DNA of 64,000 nt from Hyperoodon ampullatus (Eukaryota > Chordata > Mammalia > Artiodactyla > Ziphiidae): the NCBI GenBank assembly GCA_949752795.1, contig OX457057.1, forward strand, positions 156,961,980 to 157,025,979, written 5' to 3'. Below are positions 47,020 to 57,211 of this stretch, piece after piece; the first letter of the stretch is position 1; each line of letters begins with the position of its first letter. The position numbers and the translations under genes are program-made. Under the pieces are notes generated by a model. The model was given only the letters and a program-made list of their open reading frames with translations. It had not been told where the DNA came from and did no database searches.

Positions 47020-47275
47020 AGGTATAGTAAGAGCTAACAGTTACTGAGTACTTCCAGAGGGTCACATAGGGTTCTGAGCACTTTGAACACAGTGAACTCA
47101 TTTAATCCTCACCATTACCCTCAGAGTAATTACGCTTATGCTCCCCATTTTACAGATGAGAAAACTGAGGTAGAGATTAAGTAATTTGTCTGAGATTCCA
47201 AAGGTAGAGTGTGACAGTCAGGACAAACCCAGCCCCCAGCCCCAGCATTTTCTCTCTTAATCACTCTGCTCAACT
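47020..47275 (-). mobile_element. MIR SINE, nearly full length
   Basis: Reverse MIR: 'actcatttaatcctcacca', 'ccccattttacagatgaga', 'aaactgaggtagagatta' and 'aaacccagcccccagcc'. Confidence 0.75.
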
Positions 47276-47454
47276 GAATTAATGTATGGCTCTTGAATTA
47301 ATGTGTCACAACACATGAATCATTACAGCAGCATCTCTGCATCCTTGAAAAATAGCAGAGCATACCTGTGTGGGATGTAACATTTATTCGATCATTAAGG
47401 AAACACCAGCAGACCATAGTTCAGGAAGCTGTGTGGTGGTTCCAGGCATTAGGC

Positions 47455-47620
47455 TGTCCTGAGTAGGTGAAATTTAAACTGGGCCTTGAAGAGGTGAGTA
47501 GGATGTTTACAAGCAGAGGTGGAGGAAGGAAGGCACAGGTGAAAGGAACACTGAATAAAGGCACAGAGAGGGGGCTGGAGCACATGGTGGTACATAGGCA
47601 AGGGGGGATCCAGCAGAGAG
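47455..47620 (+). repeat. Ancient dispersed repeat, 3'-type block
   Basis: 'gaaatttaaactgggcctt', 'gaagaggtgagtaggatg' and 'aataaaggcacagagaggg' resemble the distal part of an old mammalian-wide repeat. Family not assigned. Confidence 0.4.
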
Positions 47621-48144
47621 GAGCATGGCCTTCCACGACCCCTCCCTGTGTCTCTCTCTGCCCCCATGCAGCAGCGGACATCAGCCAGCTGCTAAATCTT
47701 TTATGTATATTACCCGTGTTCATGATTATTCTGAAATTTCAATTAGACACTTTTCAAATAGTTCTTCTCTCAGAGTTAATTTATAAATAATTCATTTATC
47801 TTCCTGGCAAACAATTTTGCATTTTGGTATCAAGTAAGTTATTTTTAGGAGTCATAGTTTGTTTCATATTTGAATCATACAATAGAAAGGGGTTTTTCCC
47901 TAGTAATTGCATGACCTGGTTAATATTTTATATCTCAAATATTTGTGAGTTACTCATAGTATCAATAGTATTGGTCATCTCAGATTCTCAGAGTAAGATG
48001 CAGTCTGATCCTTTGTAACTGTGTGAAATATTTTTGCAAATTGAAATAAGAACGTGGCCATTTGTCTCACCATAAGCAAGTTATTTGCCAATAAAAATAA
48101 AGAAATATATTTTAATTATAATTCTGGATCTGAAAATTAGAGTG

Positions 48145-48250
48145 TGACCTTGGTTGAATCAGCTAACATCTCCAGGCCCCCTTTTTCACATCTGTAAAAT
48201 GAGGGCCTGGACACTGAGATGAGTTTGTACTTCTTTGATCCCGTACGAGG
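48145..48250 (+). mobile_element. MIR SINE fragment
   Basis: Forward MIR core: 'gtgtgaccttggttgaatc' and 'ttcacatctgtaaaatgag'. Confidence 0.6.
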
Positions 48251-48450
48251 TTAGGTGACTTAAAGAGTTCCACAAAGCTAGACTTCCATCCACAGAGTGA
48301 GCTCAAGCCTCCTCCAACTCAAACTTCCTTTACTGCATTGCTACTTCCAAACCTGGTTAATCATGAGAATCACCTTAGCACTTAAAAAGAAATGCAGATT
48401 TCCATGTCGTATCCAGACTTAATGAATCGGGACCTTTACTACGCTCCTCT

Positions 48451-49665
48451 TTTTGACCCACCTCCTAGAGAAATGGAAATAAAAACAAACATAAACAAAT
48501 GGGACCTAACGAAACTTAAAAGCTTTTGCACAGCAAAGGAAACTATAAACAAGACCAAAAGACAACCCTCAGAATGGGAGAAAATATTTGCAAATGAAGC
48601 AACTGACAAAGGATTAATCTCCAAAATTTACAAGCAGCTCATGCAGCTCAATATCACAAAAACAAACAACCCAATCCAAAAATAGGCAGAAGACCTAAAT
48701 AGACATTTCTCCAAAGAAGATATACAGATTGCCAACAAATACATGAAAGAATGCTCAACATCATTAATCATTAGAGAAATGCAAATCAAAACTACAATGA
48801 GATATCATCTCACACCAGTCAGAATGGCCATCATCAAAAAATCTAGAAACAATAAATGCTGGAGAGGGTGTGGAGAAAAGGGAACCCTCTTGCACTGTTG
48901 GTGGGAATGTAAATTGACATAGCCACTATGGAGGACAGTATGGAGTTTCCTTTAAAAACTTAAAATAGAACTACCATACGACCCAGCAATCCCACTACTG
49001 GGCATATACCCAGAGAAAACCATAATTCAAAAAGAGACATGTACCAAAATATTCACTGCAGCTCTATTTACAACAGCCAGGACATGGAAGCAACCTAAGT
49101 GTCCATCATCGGATGAATGGATAAAGAAGATGTGGCACATATATACAATGGAATATTACTCAGCTATAAAAAGAAACGAAATTGAGTTATTTGTAGTGAG
49201 GTGGATGGACCTGGAGTCTGTCATACAGAGTGAAGTAAGTCAGAAAGAGAAAAACAAATACCGTATGCTAACACATATATATGGATTCTAAGAAAAAAAA
49301 AAAAGGTCATGAAGAACCTAGGGGTAAGACGGGAATAAAGACACAGACCTACTAGAGAATGGACTTGAGGATATGGGGAGGGGGAAGGGTAAGCTGTGAC
49401 AAAGTGAGAGAGCGGCATGGACATATATACACTACCAAAGGTAAGGTAGATAGCTAGTGGGAAGCAGCCGCATAGCACAGGGAGATCAGCTCGGTGCTTT
49501 GTGACCACCTAGAGGGGTGGGATAGGGAGGGTGGGAGGGAGGGAGACGCAAGAGGGAAGAGATATGGGAACATATGTATATGTATAACTGATTCACTTTG
49601 TTGTAAAGCAGAAACTAACACACCATTGTAAAGCAATTATACTCCAGTAAAGATGTTGAAAAATT
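48451..49665 (+). mobile_element. 5'-truncated L1 (ORF2 C-terminal part and 3' UTR)
   Basis: The forward frame starts inside ORF2 at [10 protein letters not shown] and reads [20 protein letters not shown] stop follows near 48683, and frame changes then separate the [18 protein letters not shown] block from the ORF2 end. The 3' UTR contains the G-rich block near 49514-49543 and ends 'actccagtaaagatgttg' with an A-rich tail. It is a dead copy. No clear target duplication seen. Confidence 0.92.
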
Positions 49666-50377
49666 AAATAAATAAGTCAATCAAACGACAGTATTTCCTC
49701 TGGGAAGTAAGAGTATGGTTACATTTTTTTTTAATCCCTCTTTATGATTTTCTGTACTCTTTATGTTTCTGTCACTAAGCATGTCATCCTTGATTATCAG
49801 AAAAAATAGCGTGTGTTTTAAAATTGGGGGTGGGGATGGGAGGCAGGGTGGCAAACCAGTTGGAATTTGTTTCCATTTGCCCCACAAAAAGATGGTACTT
49901 GAGTTTTTAAAAAGGCCCTGGAGAAGCAGGGAGGGAAATTGAATTATATCGACTGGTTAACTCTTAGAAAAATGAATTAAAACTTAATAAATTGTGTTTT
50001 TAGAAGACAAACGATGAATTTATAATGATGATGATTGATAGGAAATAGATGGGTCATTGGCATTTTCTTTTTTTTGTAATAGGCATTATATAGTCATAGG
50101 GACCAAGCAGAAAAATGCATGTCATCCCAGGGGAGAGGTAATCTTGGGGAGGGGAGAGATTCTCCTCGTTCCAATTCTCAAAGAGAGATTCTCTTTGATG
50201 GTTTTCCATTCTGGTGACTGCTGGCACAGGACTCACTGTGTTGGTCTGTCTTGCCCAGTTGAGCTTGCCTTGGCTGTCAAATGGCTCTGTGGGGCACTGT
50301 CCAGCCTGGCCCCGCTCCAGTGCCTCTGAATCCAATTTTGCCATCACTCACAGTTTTCTGGCTATTTCCTACCTCAG

Positions 50378-50565
50378 CGATGGTGGCTCAGCCAGCAGAG
50401 AGAAGTTGTGCAGAGAGTGTGCAGCCATTCCTGGCATCCATTCTGGAGGAGCTCATGGGACCGGTGAGCTCAGGATTCAGTGAAGTACGCTCACTCTTTG
50501 AAAAAGAAGTGGATGAACTTAACCAGAACTTTCAGACCACCAAAGACAGTGCCCAGCTAAAGGAG
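50378..50565 (+). CDS. NIBAN1: NIBAN1 exon (probably exon 9), residues about 329-391
   Basis: Exon of 188 bases with acceptor CCTCAG and donor GTAGGA. It begins with the last two bases of an Ala codon and ends in phase 0. The 63 residues begin AMVAQPAERSCAESVQ and include the conserved PFLASILEELMGPVSSGFSE block. They end with a charged helical stretch (FEKEVDELNQNFQTTKD) and LKE. All of this matches human NIBAN1 in length and order. This exon lies in the helical core. Confidence 0.96.
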
Positions 50566-50648
50566 GTAGGATATGAAGCCAGGGAGTGGAGTGTGAATTG
50601 TCTGCCTGGGACTGCCTTTTTGTGGGTCTTTATCTGCATTCATTCATT

Positions 50649-50702
50649 CTTTCCTCCCTCCCTCCCTCCCTCCCTCTCTCCCTTCCTTCTTTCCTTCCTT
50701 CC
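50649..50702 (+). repeat. Polypyrimidine (CCTC/CCTT) tract near a splice donor
   Basis: About 54 bases of pure C and T, made of CCTC and CCTT units. ATTC/CATC-type repeats follow to about 50790. Confidence 0.92.
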
Positions 50703-50815
50703 ATTCAGCTGCCCTTCCATCTATTCATCTAGCCTTTCTGCGATTCATTCAAACACATTATTCATTCATCCATTCATCCATCCATCTACCTGCTTTCCTT
50801 TATTAATGGTTTTCA

Positions 50816-52130
50816 AGTCGCAAAAATAATAACATGCTTGTATAAGGTAAACAATATACAAAAATACTTACATAAAGGCAAAATTAAAAACCATCACCCA
50901 TACCCACCTAATTTTAGTCCGCCCCCAACTCCTAAGCCCTCTCCACTTCCAACTCCCAGAAATAACTAATATAAATAGCTTAGTATGTGTTTTCACCTGC
51001 TTCTCCCTTGTTCATACAAATATATACACGTATATCCTCATTTATATAAATTCTGTTTGTTGGTTTGTTTGCTTCCAAAAGTATGGACTCATGATAAAAA
51101 CCAGTGTTTCTCAAAGTATGGTCCTTGGACCATCATCATCATCATCATATGGCTGCTAAAATGTAAATTCTCAGGCCCCACTGATGATTTACCAGATCAG
51201 AAACTCTGGGGTAGGGCCCAGCAGTCTGTTTTAACAAGACCTCCAGAGGACTTGATGTATCCTAAAATTTGAGAATCACTGACAGACATAACTGGGCAGC
51301 TTTGTTTTACACTTGCCGTATCACGATAGACATCCCTACAAGTCAGTGGACAAAACCAGACACCTGTTTCTTTCCCTTTCCTTTTTTTTTAATGCATACA
51401 TACACAAAATTGTATATAAACAAGATCATTTGTAAATATTGAGGTTTCTTATTGTAGCCTTATTTTGAACTTAACTTTACTCTCCCTCCTCCCCCCATAT
51501 CCCCTCCCTCCACTCAAGAAACTAGTGTTAACAACTTAGCATATGTTGTTCTGTGCTTTTCTCCATGCTCATATAGCCTATAAAACACACACATTTTGTA
51601 GGCTATGTTTTTTTAGGTAGTTTGCTCTTAGAAAAATGGGATTATATTATATATACTGCTCTGCTTTTCAGTTTCTCATTCAAAAATACCTCGTGAAACA
51701 ATTTTTAAGTTAACTGTTCTAGCTCTAAATCATTTTTTGTAATAACCTCATAATATTTCATGTATGAATACACCATGATTTATTCAATCATCCAAATGTT
51801 GCTAGCACCATGAGCAAAGCTGCAATAAATAATCTTGTTATATATATTCATTTACTTTGATGCTTTTATTTCTATGGGATAGATGTCTAGGACAGGATTG
51901 CTAGGTTGAAAGGTAGGAATATTTCTCATGTTAACTGATGTTTCCATTTGCTTCCCAAAAAAAGAATTAAAATTTTACAATTCTACCAATTGTACATGGC
52001 AGAGGACTTTCTCCTTTATATTCCCCTCAGCATTAGGGAATCACTTGTTTAACTTCTGCCAATCTTACAGGAGCAAAGTGGTAACCGATCGATTTTTCCT
52101 CTCCTGTCTGTTTAATTGATATTTAAAAAA
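50816..52130 (-). mobile_element. Old L1 (L1M/HAL1-type), reverse
   Basis: Reverse old L1 features in order: 'accatcacccatacccacc', 'taatatttcatgtatgaa', 'atgagcaaagctgcaat' and 'taggttgaaaggtaggaat'. A MER20-like element interrupts it at 51104-51284. No coding capacity remains. Confidence 0.6.
51104..51284 (+). mobile_element. hAT-Charlie MER20-like element with (CAT)n insertion
   Basis: 'tctcaaagtatggtccttgg', 'cagatcagaaactctgggg' and 'ttgagaatcactg' follow MER20 order. A short CAT trinucleotide run at 51131-51149 expands it. Confidence 0.75.
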
Positions 52131-52286
52131 ATAGACACATTACAAATTATATGTCAAGGGGCAAGTTTGACAGCATGCTTTTGGTCATTAATTCTACTTC
52201 AGTGAAGTTCTCCAGAACTCACTTCTTAAAGGGAGTAATATTTTCCTTTTACAAGCACAATGAAAGTGGGCCCTTGTTAAATTCTT

Positions 52287-52577
52287 TTTTTTCTTATAAA
52301 TAACCAAGTTTCTGTATCTTTTTAAATTAATTAATTAATCAATATTTATTTTTGGCTATGTTGGGTGTTCGTTGCTGCACGCAGGCTTTCTCTAGTTGTG
52401 GTGAGCGGGGGCTACTCTTCGTTGCAGAGGATGGGCTCTAGGCACACGGGCTTCAGTAGTTGTGGCATGCAAGCTCAGTAGTTGTGGCTCATGGGCTCTA
52501 GCACACAGGCTTAGTAGTCGTGGCGTGTCCCCTGCATTGGCAGGCGGATTTTTAACCACTGAGCCACCAGGGAAGTC
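52287..52577 (-). mobile_element. Old CHR SINE, long form, with extra 3' sequence inside the TSD
   Basis: Reverse long-form CHR SINE with many changes. The body spans about 52330-52577. The target duplication cccttgttaaattctt is perfect at 52271-52286 and 52578-52593. Between the left duplication and the TTAATTAATTAA at the body end lie about 35 bases of non-SINE sequence ('cttataaataaccaag' and following). The arrangement is similar to the copy at 39527, with different extra sequence. Confidence 0.85.
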
Positions 52578-53544
52578 CCCTTGTTAAATTCTTGTTTAGA
52601 GAAATCTAGAACTCCAGATTTATCTCTTTTCTGTAACCTGAAACTCAGACAGCACATCCTGTATTATTCACAATCACCCTGTTACTGTGTTACTCCCCAG
52701 TTCTCCCTAGGCCTCCATTTTCAGCACCTTTCTTTCTGTCTTCTTTTTCTCCATCCACCCTCCTGTTTATTCTAGATCTCCAATATTCAATTTTAAAATT
52801 ACTTTTAAATAAGCTTTGAAAATAAGATGCATTCTGTTGGCAAAAACACTCATAGTGTAAGACCATGTTGATAATACTTGAGGTCCTTACTGGATGAGGT
52901 CAGTTGCTGTCCTCTTGCTGGAAGTCGTATGGCCTCATCGATCAAGTTATCACTTGTACAAACTAGAGGAGGGGGGACCTCAGGTTTTAAAACTGGATAC
53001 CTCTTCTAGGCTAGGCCTCTTCCTATCTTACCCGCCTCCCCATCCCCTAGCAGAGGGAAGCCCTTGGGCACTGACAGAGCCTCAGAGAACTGTGGGGACT
53101 CTGGCTTTACTCTTAGAGTCCAGGGGGCATCCTGAACTCCCTGGGATTTTCTGAGAGGGATGTCACTCATTAAAGAAGGCTTTGGAGGCTTGTGAGCCAA
53201 CAGCAGTTCTATGTGCCAAAGAGCCTTCCTGAACTCTTGAGCTCTGGAAGTGGGTACTTGGAGTCCATCAAGAGCTTGACAAGACTGAGCCCCACTGAAT
53301 GCGGCCCTGGGAGCTTCCGTCGTCTAGTTGGTTCTTCTACCAATCTCTATCCTAGCAATAGAGCTGCCCTAAGAACCCATCCAAGAATGGAAGTAAGACA
53401 ATGAAGATGTCACAGATACAGTGATCTGAGAAGTGATTCAGTCTAATAACGTGTGATTGTTTAGAATTTACGTAATATGTAATAGTCATGTAATATAGTT
53501 CCTAAGTCTGAAGGTGTGTAATTTTTCCCTTCACCAAAATGCAG

Positions 53545-53706
53545 CATCTAGACCGGCTTATGAATCTTCCATTGGATTCCGTGAAGATGGAACCTTGTTA
53601 TAGTAAAGTCAACCTGCTTCAGGAGCACCTGCAGGATCTCAAGAGCCGCTTCAGATTCCCCCACATTGACCTGGTGGTCCAGAGGACGCAGAACTACATG
53701 CAAGAG
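53545..53706 (+). CDS. NIBAN1: NIBAN1 exon (probably exon 10), residues about 392-445
   Basis: Exon of 162 bases, phase 0 at both ends, with acceptor ATGCAG and donor GTAGGG. The 54 residues begin HLDRLMNLPLDSVKMEPC and end RTQNYMQE. The LKSRFRFPHIDLVVQRTQ block is essentially identical to human NIBAN1 as I remember it. It follows directly from LKE of the previous exon and leads into LMENAV of the next. No frameshift or stop is present. Confidence 0.96.
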
Positions 53707-53954
53707 GTAGGGGCGGTGAGGTCGTCCATGTGGATGAGGATGGGGGAGCAGAGAAACAAGTGTGGCAAATGAGACAGGTGTACTAGTGTAGCTCAGGGAA
53801 ATGAGGCCCCTTTCTTTAGTCACCATGTTGAGTGAGGACATATTTTGTGCTGTTCCAGCTGGCTCATCTTTCTTCCATGTTGATGAGCATCATAAAGAAG
53901 AGATATCTCAGGGAAATAAAGTAGCATTAATTGATAATTACTTGATTTGTCAAA

Positions 53955-54135
53955 TCAGTGCTATTAATGTTGGCTGCAGATTAGAATCATCTGGGAGCTT
54001 TTAAGAAATACTGATGTCTAGGCCACACCCCCAGTGATTTTGATATTATCTTTTTGGTAATTAAAAAAAAATTTCTTCCACTCCCATCCCTACTGCTTTT
54101 AATATGCAACCAGGATGGAGAACCAGTGGCTTGAA
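53955..54135 (+). mobile_element. hAT-Charlie MER5A-like element
   Basis: 'ttggctgcagattagaatca', 'tctgggagcttttaagaaat', 'ctaggccacacccccagtg' and a closing 'ggagaaccagtgg'. The middle is AT-rich and diverged. Confidence 0.65.
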
Positions 54136-55056
54136 TCAATTCCCTAACCTAGTTAAAAGTAAATCAATCAATCAGTCAATCACAGCTTTAAATTTGGATT
54201 TCTTGGGTCTCCTTGACAGGTTCCTTTTTTTCCCACAAGAAACTTTTTCTCCAGGGCAGGAGTGAACAGCCCAAACTCGTTCCATATTCTAATGCTTTCT
54301 AAATGAAGGAAGGGTGTGATCATTGAAGCCGTTAAGAGCACAATTCTACTTCACAAATGTTCGAAGGGAGCTTCCTGTGGGTTGGACACTGTGCCAGATT
54401 CCACTTTGGGGAGCTGATAGTGAGACAGATTCTTAGATAAATTCGCTACAGCATTGAAAGTGCCGAGAGAAAGGTATTGTGTTGGATGCTTTTGGATCAC
54501 AGGCTTGGGGAAGAAAGGAGATTTTTCTTCTTAAAAGTTATAGGCAGGATTAAGTGGCACACTTTATTATCTAACCTCTAAGTTGTGAGGGATTAAAGAC
54601 AGACAATGAACAAAATAGGTCAACGGTTTGACTGAAGTCCCTTTGATAGTACTGGACCCTGGTGAAACAGGTACAGGCACAAGTGCAGAGAATAAGAAAT
54701 CTGAACTACTTCCGTTCCCTAACCCATGAGCATGTCAGCCACGGTCTCCACTGAGCTCTGACCCTGCCTCCCTTCCCAGCCTGGCAGAGAAAGGAAGAGA
54801 AGTAGGGTGGGAGGCTGGAAAATGGAGCGAGAGATGTGCTGGCCTGGTTTACATCCATCTGAAAGTGGAGGTGCAGAACTAAAGGGCCACCTCATTTCAT
54901 TAAGCCCTGACCACAGGCTCCAGAGAACACAGGAGGGGGATGACCACAGGAAATGATGATATCCTCAACCCCACGGTCTTGGGTTTCCCAGTTAAGGGTG
55001 GAAGGAGAAGAGATGAGAAGAAAAGATACATACACGTGTACATACATGCATAGGTA

Positions 55057-55082
55057 TGTGTGTGTGTGTGTGTGTGTGTGTG
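55057..55082 (+). repeat. (TG)13 microsatellite upstream of an exon
   Basis: Pure TG run of 26 bases, about 217 bases before the acceptor of the next NIBAN1 exon, transcribed as a UG repeat in the sense direction. Confidence 0.96.
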
Positions 55083-55299
55083 CGCTTCCCAGCCTCTTAC
55101 TGATGCCACTGTGGCCATGGGCCTATGCATTTCACAATTCATGTAGTGGGATGAGGACCTGTTGCCCTGGGTCACCCACAGGGTAGTGACCATCTTTGGT
55201 GGTCATCGTCTCCTTCTCTCCAAGTTGATTTAGACTTGGAGAGGGTAGTGATCCCAGCCTGTAACGGCGGTCTGTTTCTGTGTTGCTTTTGGTTTCTAG

Positions 55300-55410
55300 C
55301 TAATGGAGAATGCGGTATTCACTTTTGAGCAGTTGCTTTCCCCACATCTCCAAGGAGAGGCCTCCAAAACCACAGTCGCCATCGAGAAGGTTAAGCTCCG
55401 AGTCTTAAAG
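55300..55410 (+). CDS. NIBAN1: NIBAN1 exon (probably exon 11), residues about 446-482
   Basis: Exon of 111 bases, phase 0 at both ends, with acceptor TTCTAG and donor GTAAAA. The 37 residues begin LMENAVFTFEQLLSPHL and end IEKVKLRVLK. They match human NIBAN1 closely; I recall Ala where this sequence has a second Thr in SKTTVAIEK. The segment continues the helical core. Confidence 0.96.
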
Positions 55411-55689
55411 GTAAAATTGTTCTCCCATTTGTAGGAAGCACGAAGCAAGAATGTGACCCATTTGTTTTGTTAAGTGGAAAATACCAAGTTCTCTGTTTCA
55501 CTTGCCTCCCCTTTTACAAATCTTTCCCCTTCTCTTTCCTGCCTGAGACACCCGTGACTATCACCTAGCAGCAGTTCCCCCACGACTTTCATGCCTATTC
55601 TGCCATCTAGTGGCTACTTTAGGGACCACAGGTCCTCAGCAGCATTGTCACTTGCTCAGCCAGAAGTGACGTGTCCAGGCTTACTTGCA

Positions 55690-55835
55690 TAGCAATTGGA
55701 CTTGATATTTATTGGCTATCCACTATAAGCAAAGGATAGTGATAGGTATTGCATGGAATATAAAAATAAGCAAGGTACACCCTCTTTCTTCGAGGAGTTT
55801 ACAGTATAGTAAAACCTATTTAAATTAACCATCAT
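55690..55835 (+). repeat. Ancient dispersed repeat (unassigned family), copy 6
   Basis: 'tatttattggctatccacta', 'gataggtattgcatggaat' and 'gaggagtttacagtatag' follow the order of the other copies. Confidence 0.4.
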
Positions 55836-55860
55836 GATACCTGCTTTATGAAATTGTTTT

Positions 55861-56103
55861 TTGGGGTTTTGTTTTTTGTTTTTTGTTTTTTTTTTTTGTG
55901 GTACGTGGGCCTCTCACTGTTGTGGCCTCTCCCGTTGCGGAGCACAGGCTCCGGATGCACAGGCCCCGGATGCACAGGCCCAGCGGCCATGGCTCCGGAC
56001 GCACAGGCTCAGCGGCACGTGGGATCTTCCCGGACCGGGGCACGAACCCGTGTCCCCTGCATCGGCAGGCGGACTCTCAACCACTGCACCACCAGGGAAG
56101 CCC
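55861..56103 (-). mobile_element. CHR SINE with internal tandem duplication, perfect TSD
   Basis: Reverse CHR SINE. The duplication atgaaattgtttt occurs at 55848-55860 and 56104-56116. Around 55945-56010 the unit 'ccggatgcacaggcc' is duplicated and a third related 'ccggacgcacaggctc' follows, so the middle is rearranged relative to other copies. The tail is (TTTTTTG)n-like. Confidence 0.94.
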
Positions 56104-56211
56104 ATGAAATTGTTTTAAATGTGCTTCATGCATAAGTGTATATTAAAATGGCTGTAATAATAGGAGCTTACCTATATAGGTCATATCTTTAAGCTTTTTT
56201 AAAAACAACCT

Positions 56212-56540
56212 GGACTTCCCGGGTGGTACAGTGGTTAAGAATCCGCCTGCCAACGCAGGGGACACAGGTTCGATCCCTGGCCCAGGAAGATCCCACATGC
56301 TGTGGAACAACTAAACCTCTGCACCACAACTACTGAGCCTGTGCTCTAGAGCCCACGAGCCATAACTACTGAGCCCACGTGCCACAACTGCTGAAGCCTG
56401 TGCGCCTAGAGCCCGTGCTCTGCAGCAAGAGAAGTCACCGCAATGAGAAGCCCACGCACCACAACGAAGAGTGGCCCCTTTTGCCGCAACTAGAGAAAGC
56501 CCTCGCACAACAACAAAGACCCAACTCAGCCAAGATAAAT
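56212..56540 (+). mobile_element. Old CHR SINE, long form
   Basis: Forward long-form CHR SINE with many changes: a variant A-box TGGTACAGTGG, a B-box closer to tRNA (GGTTCGATCCC), and the extra 3' region ending 'caacaacaaagacccaact'. The flanks 'tttttaaaaacaacctg' and 'tttttaaaaacctg' look like an imperfect target duplication. It is older than the short copies. Confidence 0.88.
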
Positions 56541-56544
56541 TTTT

Positions 56545-56720
56545 TTAAAAACCTGTTTCATTTGATCCTCACAAGAACTTGTGAGATCATTGGAATATGT
56601 CTCCACTGTAGAGATGAGGAAACTGACTTCCTAAGATATCACATGACTTACATAAGCTCAACAGGCTAGTCCGTGGTGAGCTTAGAGCTAAAACTATCCC
56701 TAAGCCTAGTCCACTAATTT
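56545..56720 (-). mobile_element. MIR SINE fragment
   Basis: Reverse MIR: 'tgatcctcacaagaacttg', 'gtagagatgaggaaactgac' and a 'taagcctagtcca' end. Confidence 0.6.
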
Positions 56721-57004
56721 TTTATTACCTACTTCCCCTAAGCAGGGCTTTGGAACAGAAGATCGAAGTCTCACAGAGCCTAGGAGATGGTCCCTGAATT
56801 TCAGACCTGAACTTAATGCCTCACAGGCAGTAGGAAACTCTGGCAACCAAATCATTGAGATTAAAAGCAGTATTTGTCACGGTAACACACAAAATATTGA
56901 ACCTGCCATTGAGAAAGAAAAGATAGTCCCAATGTCAATGCCACCTGCCACATCAACACAATTTTTACCTCTCAGGACAGTCCATCTCTTCCCTGGACAC
57001 TTTT

Positions 57005-57211
57005 TTTTTTGTGTGTGTGTGTGGTACGCGGGCCTCTCACTGTTGTGGCCTCTCCCGTAGCGGAGCACAGGCTCCAGACGCGCAGGCTCAGCGGCCATGG
57101 CTCACGGGCCTAGTTGCTCCATGGCATGTGGGATCTTCCCAGACCAGGGCTCGAACCCGTGTCCCCTGCATTGGCAGGCAGACTCTCAACCACTGCGCCA
57201 CCAGGGAAGCC
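57005..57211 (-). mobile_element. CHR SINE with (GT)n in the tail, perfect TSD
   Basis: Reverse CHR SINE. The duplication ccctggacactttt occurs at 56991-57004 and 57212-57225. Between the T run and 'ggtacgcgggcc' there is a short GT repeat (57011-57022) not found in the other copies. Confidence 0.95.

Larger units (their letters stand above)
44198..50377 (+). other. NIBAN1: NIBAN1 intron (probably intron 8)
   Basis: GT-AG intron of 6.2 kb, phase 1. It holds L2, a Tigger element, MIRs, a hAT element, a CHR SINE with a very long A tail, and a 1.2 kb L1. In 45790-46230, 46480-47020, 47620-48140 and 49670-50340 I recognise nothing. The acceptor reads CCTCAG. Confidence 0.93.
50566..53544 (+). 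other. NIBAN1: NIBAN1 intron (probably intron 9)
   Basis: GT-AG intron of 3.0 kb, phase 0. It carries a polypyrimidine tract 84 bases after the donor, an old reverse L1 with a MER20-like insertion, and one old long-form CHR SINE. Nothing is recognised from about 52600 to the acceptor (AATGCAG). Confidence 0.93.
53707..55299 (+). other. NIBAN1: NIBAN1 intron (probably intron 10)
   Basis: GT-AG intron of 1.6 kb, phase 0, with a MER5A-like fragment and a TG microsatellite before the acceptor (TTTCTAG). The rest, about 54130-55050, is unrecognised. Confidence 0.94.
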
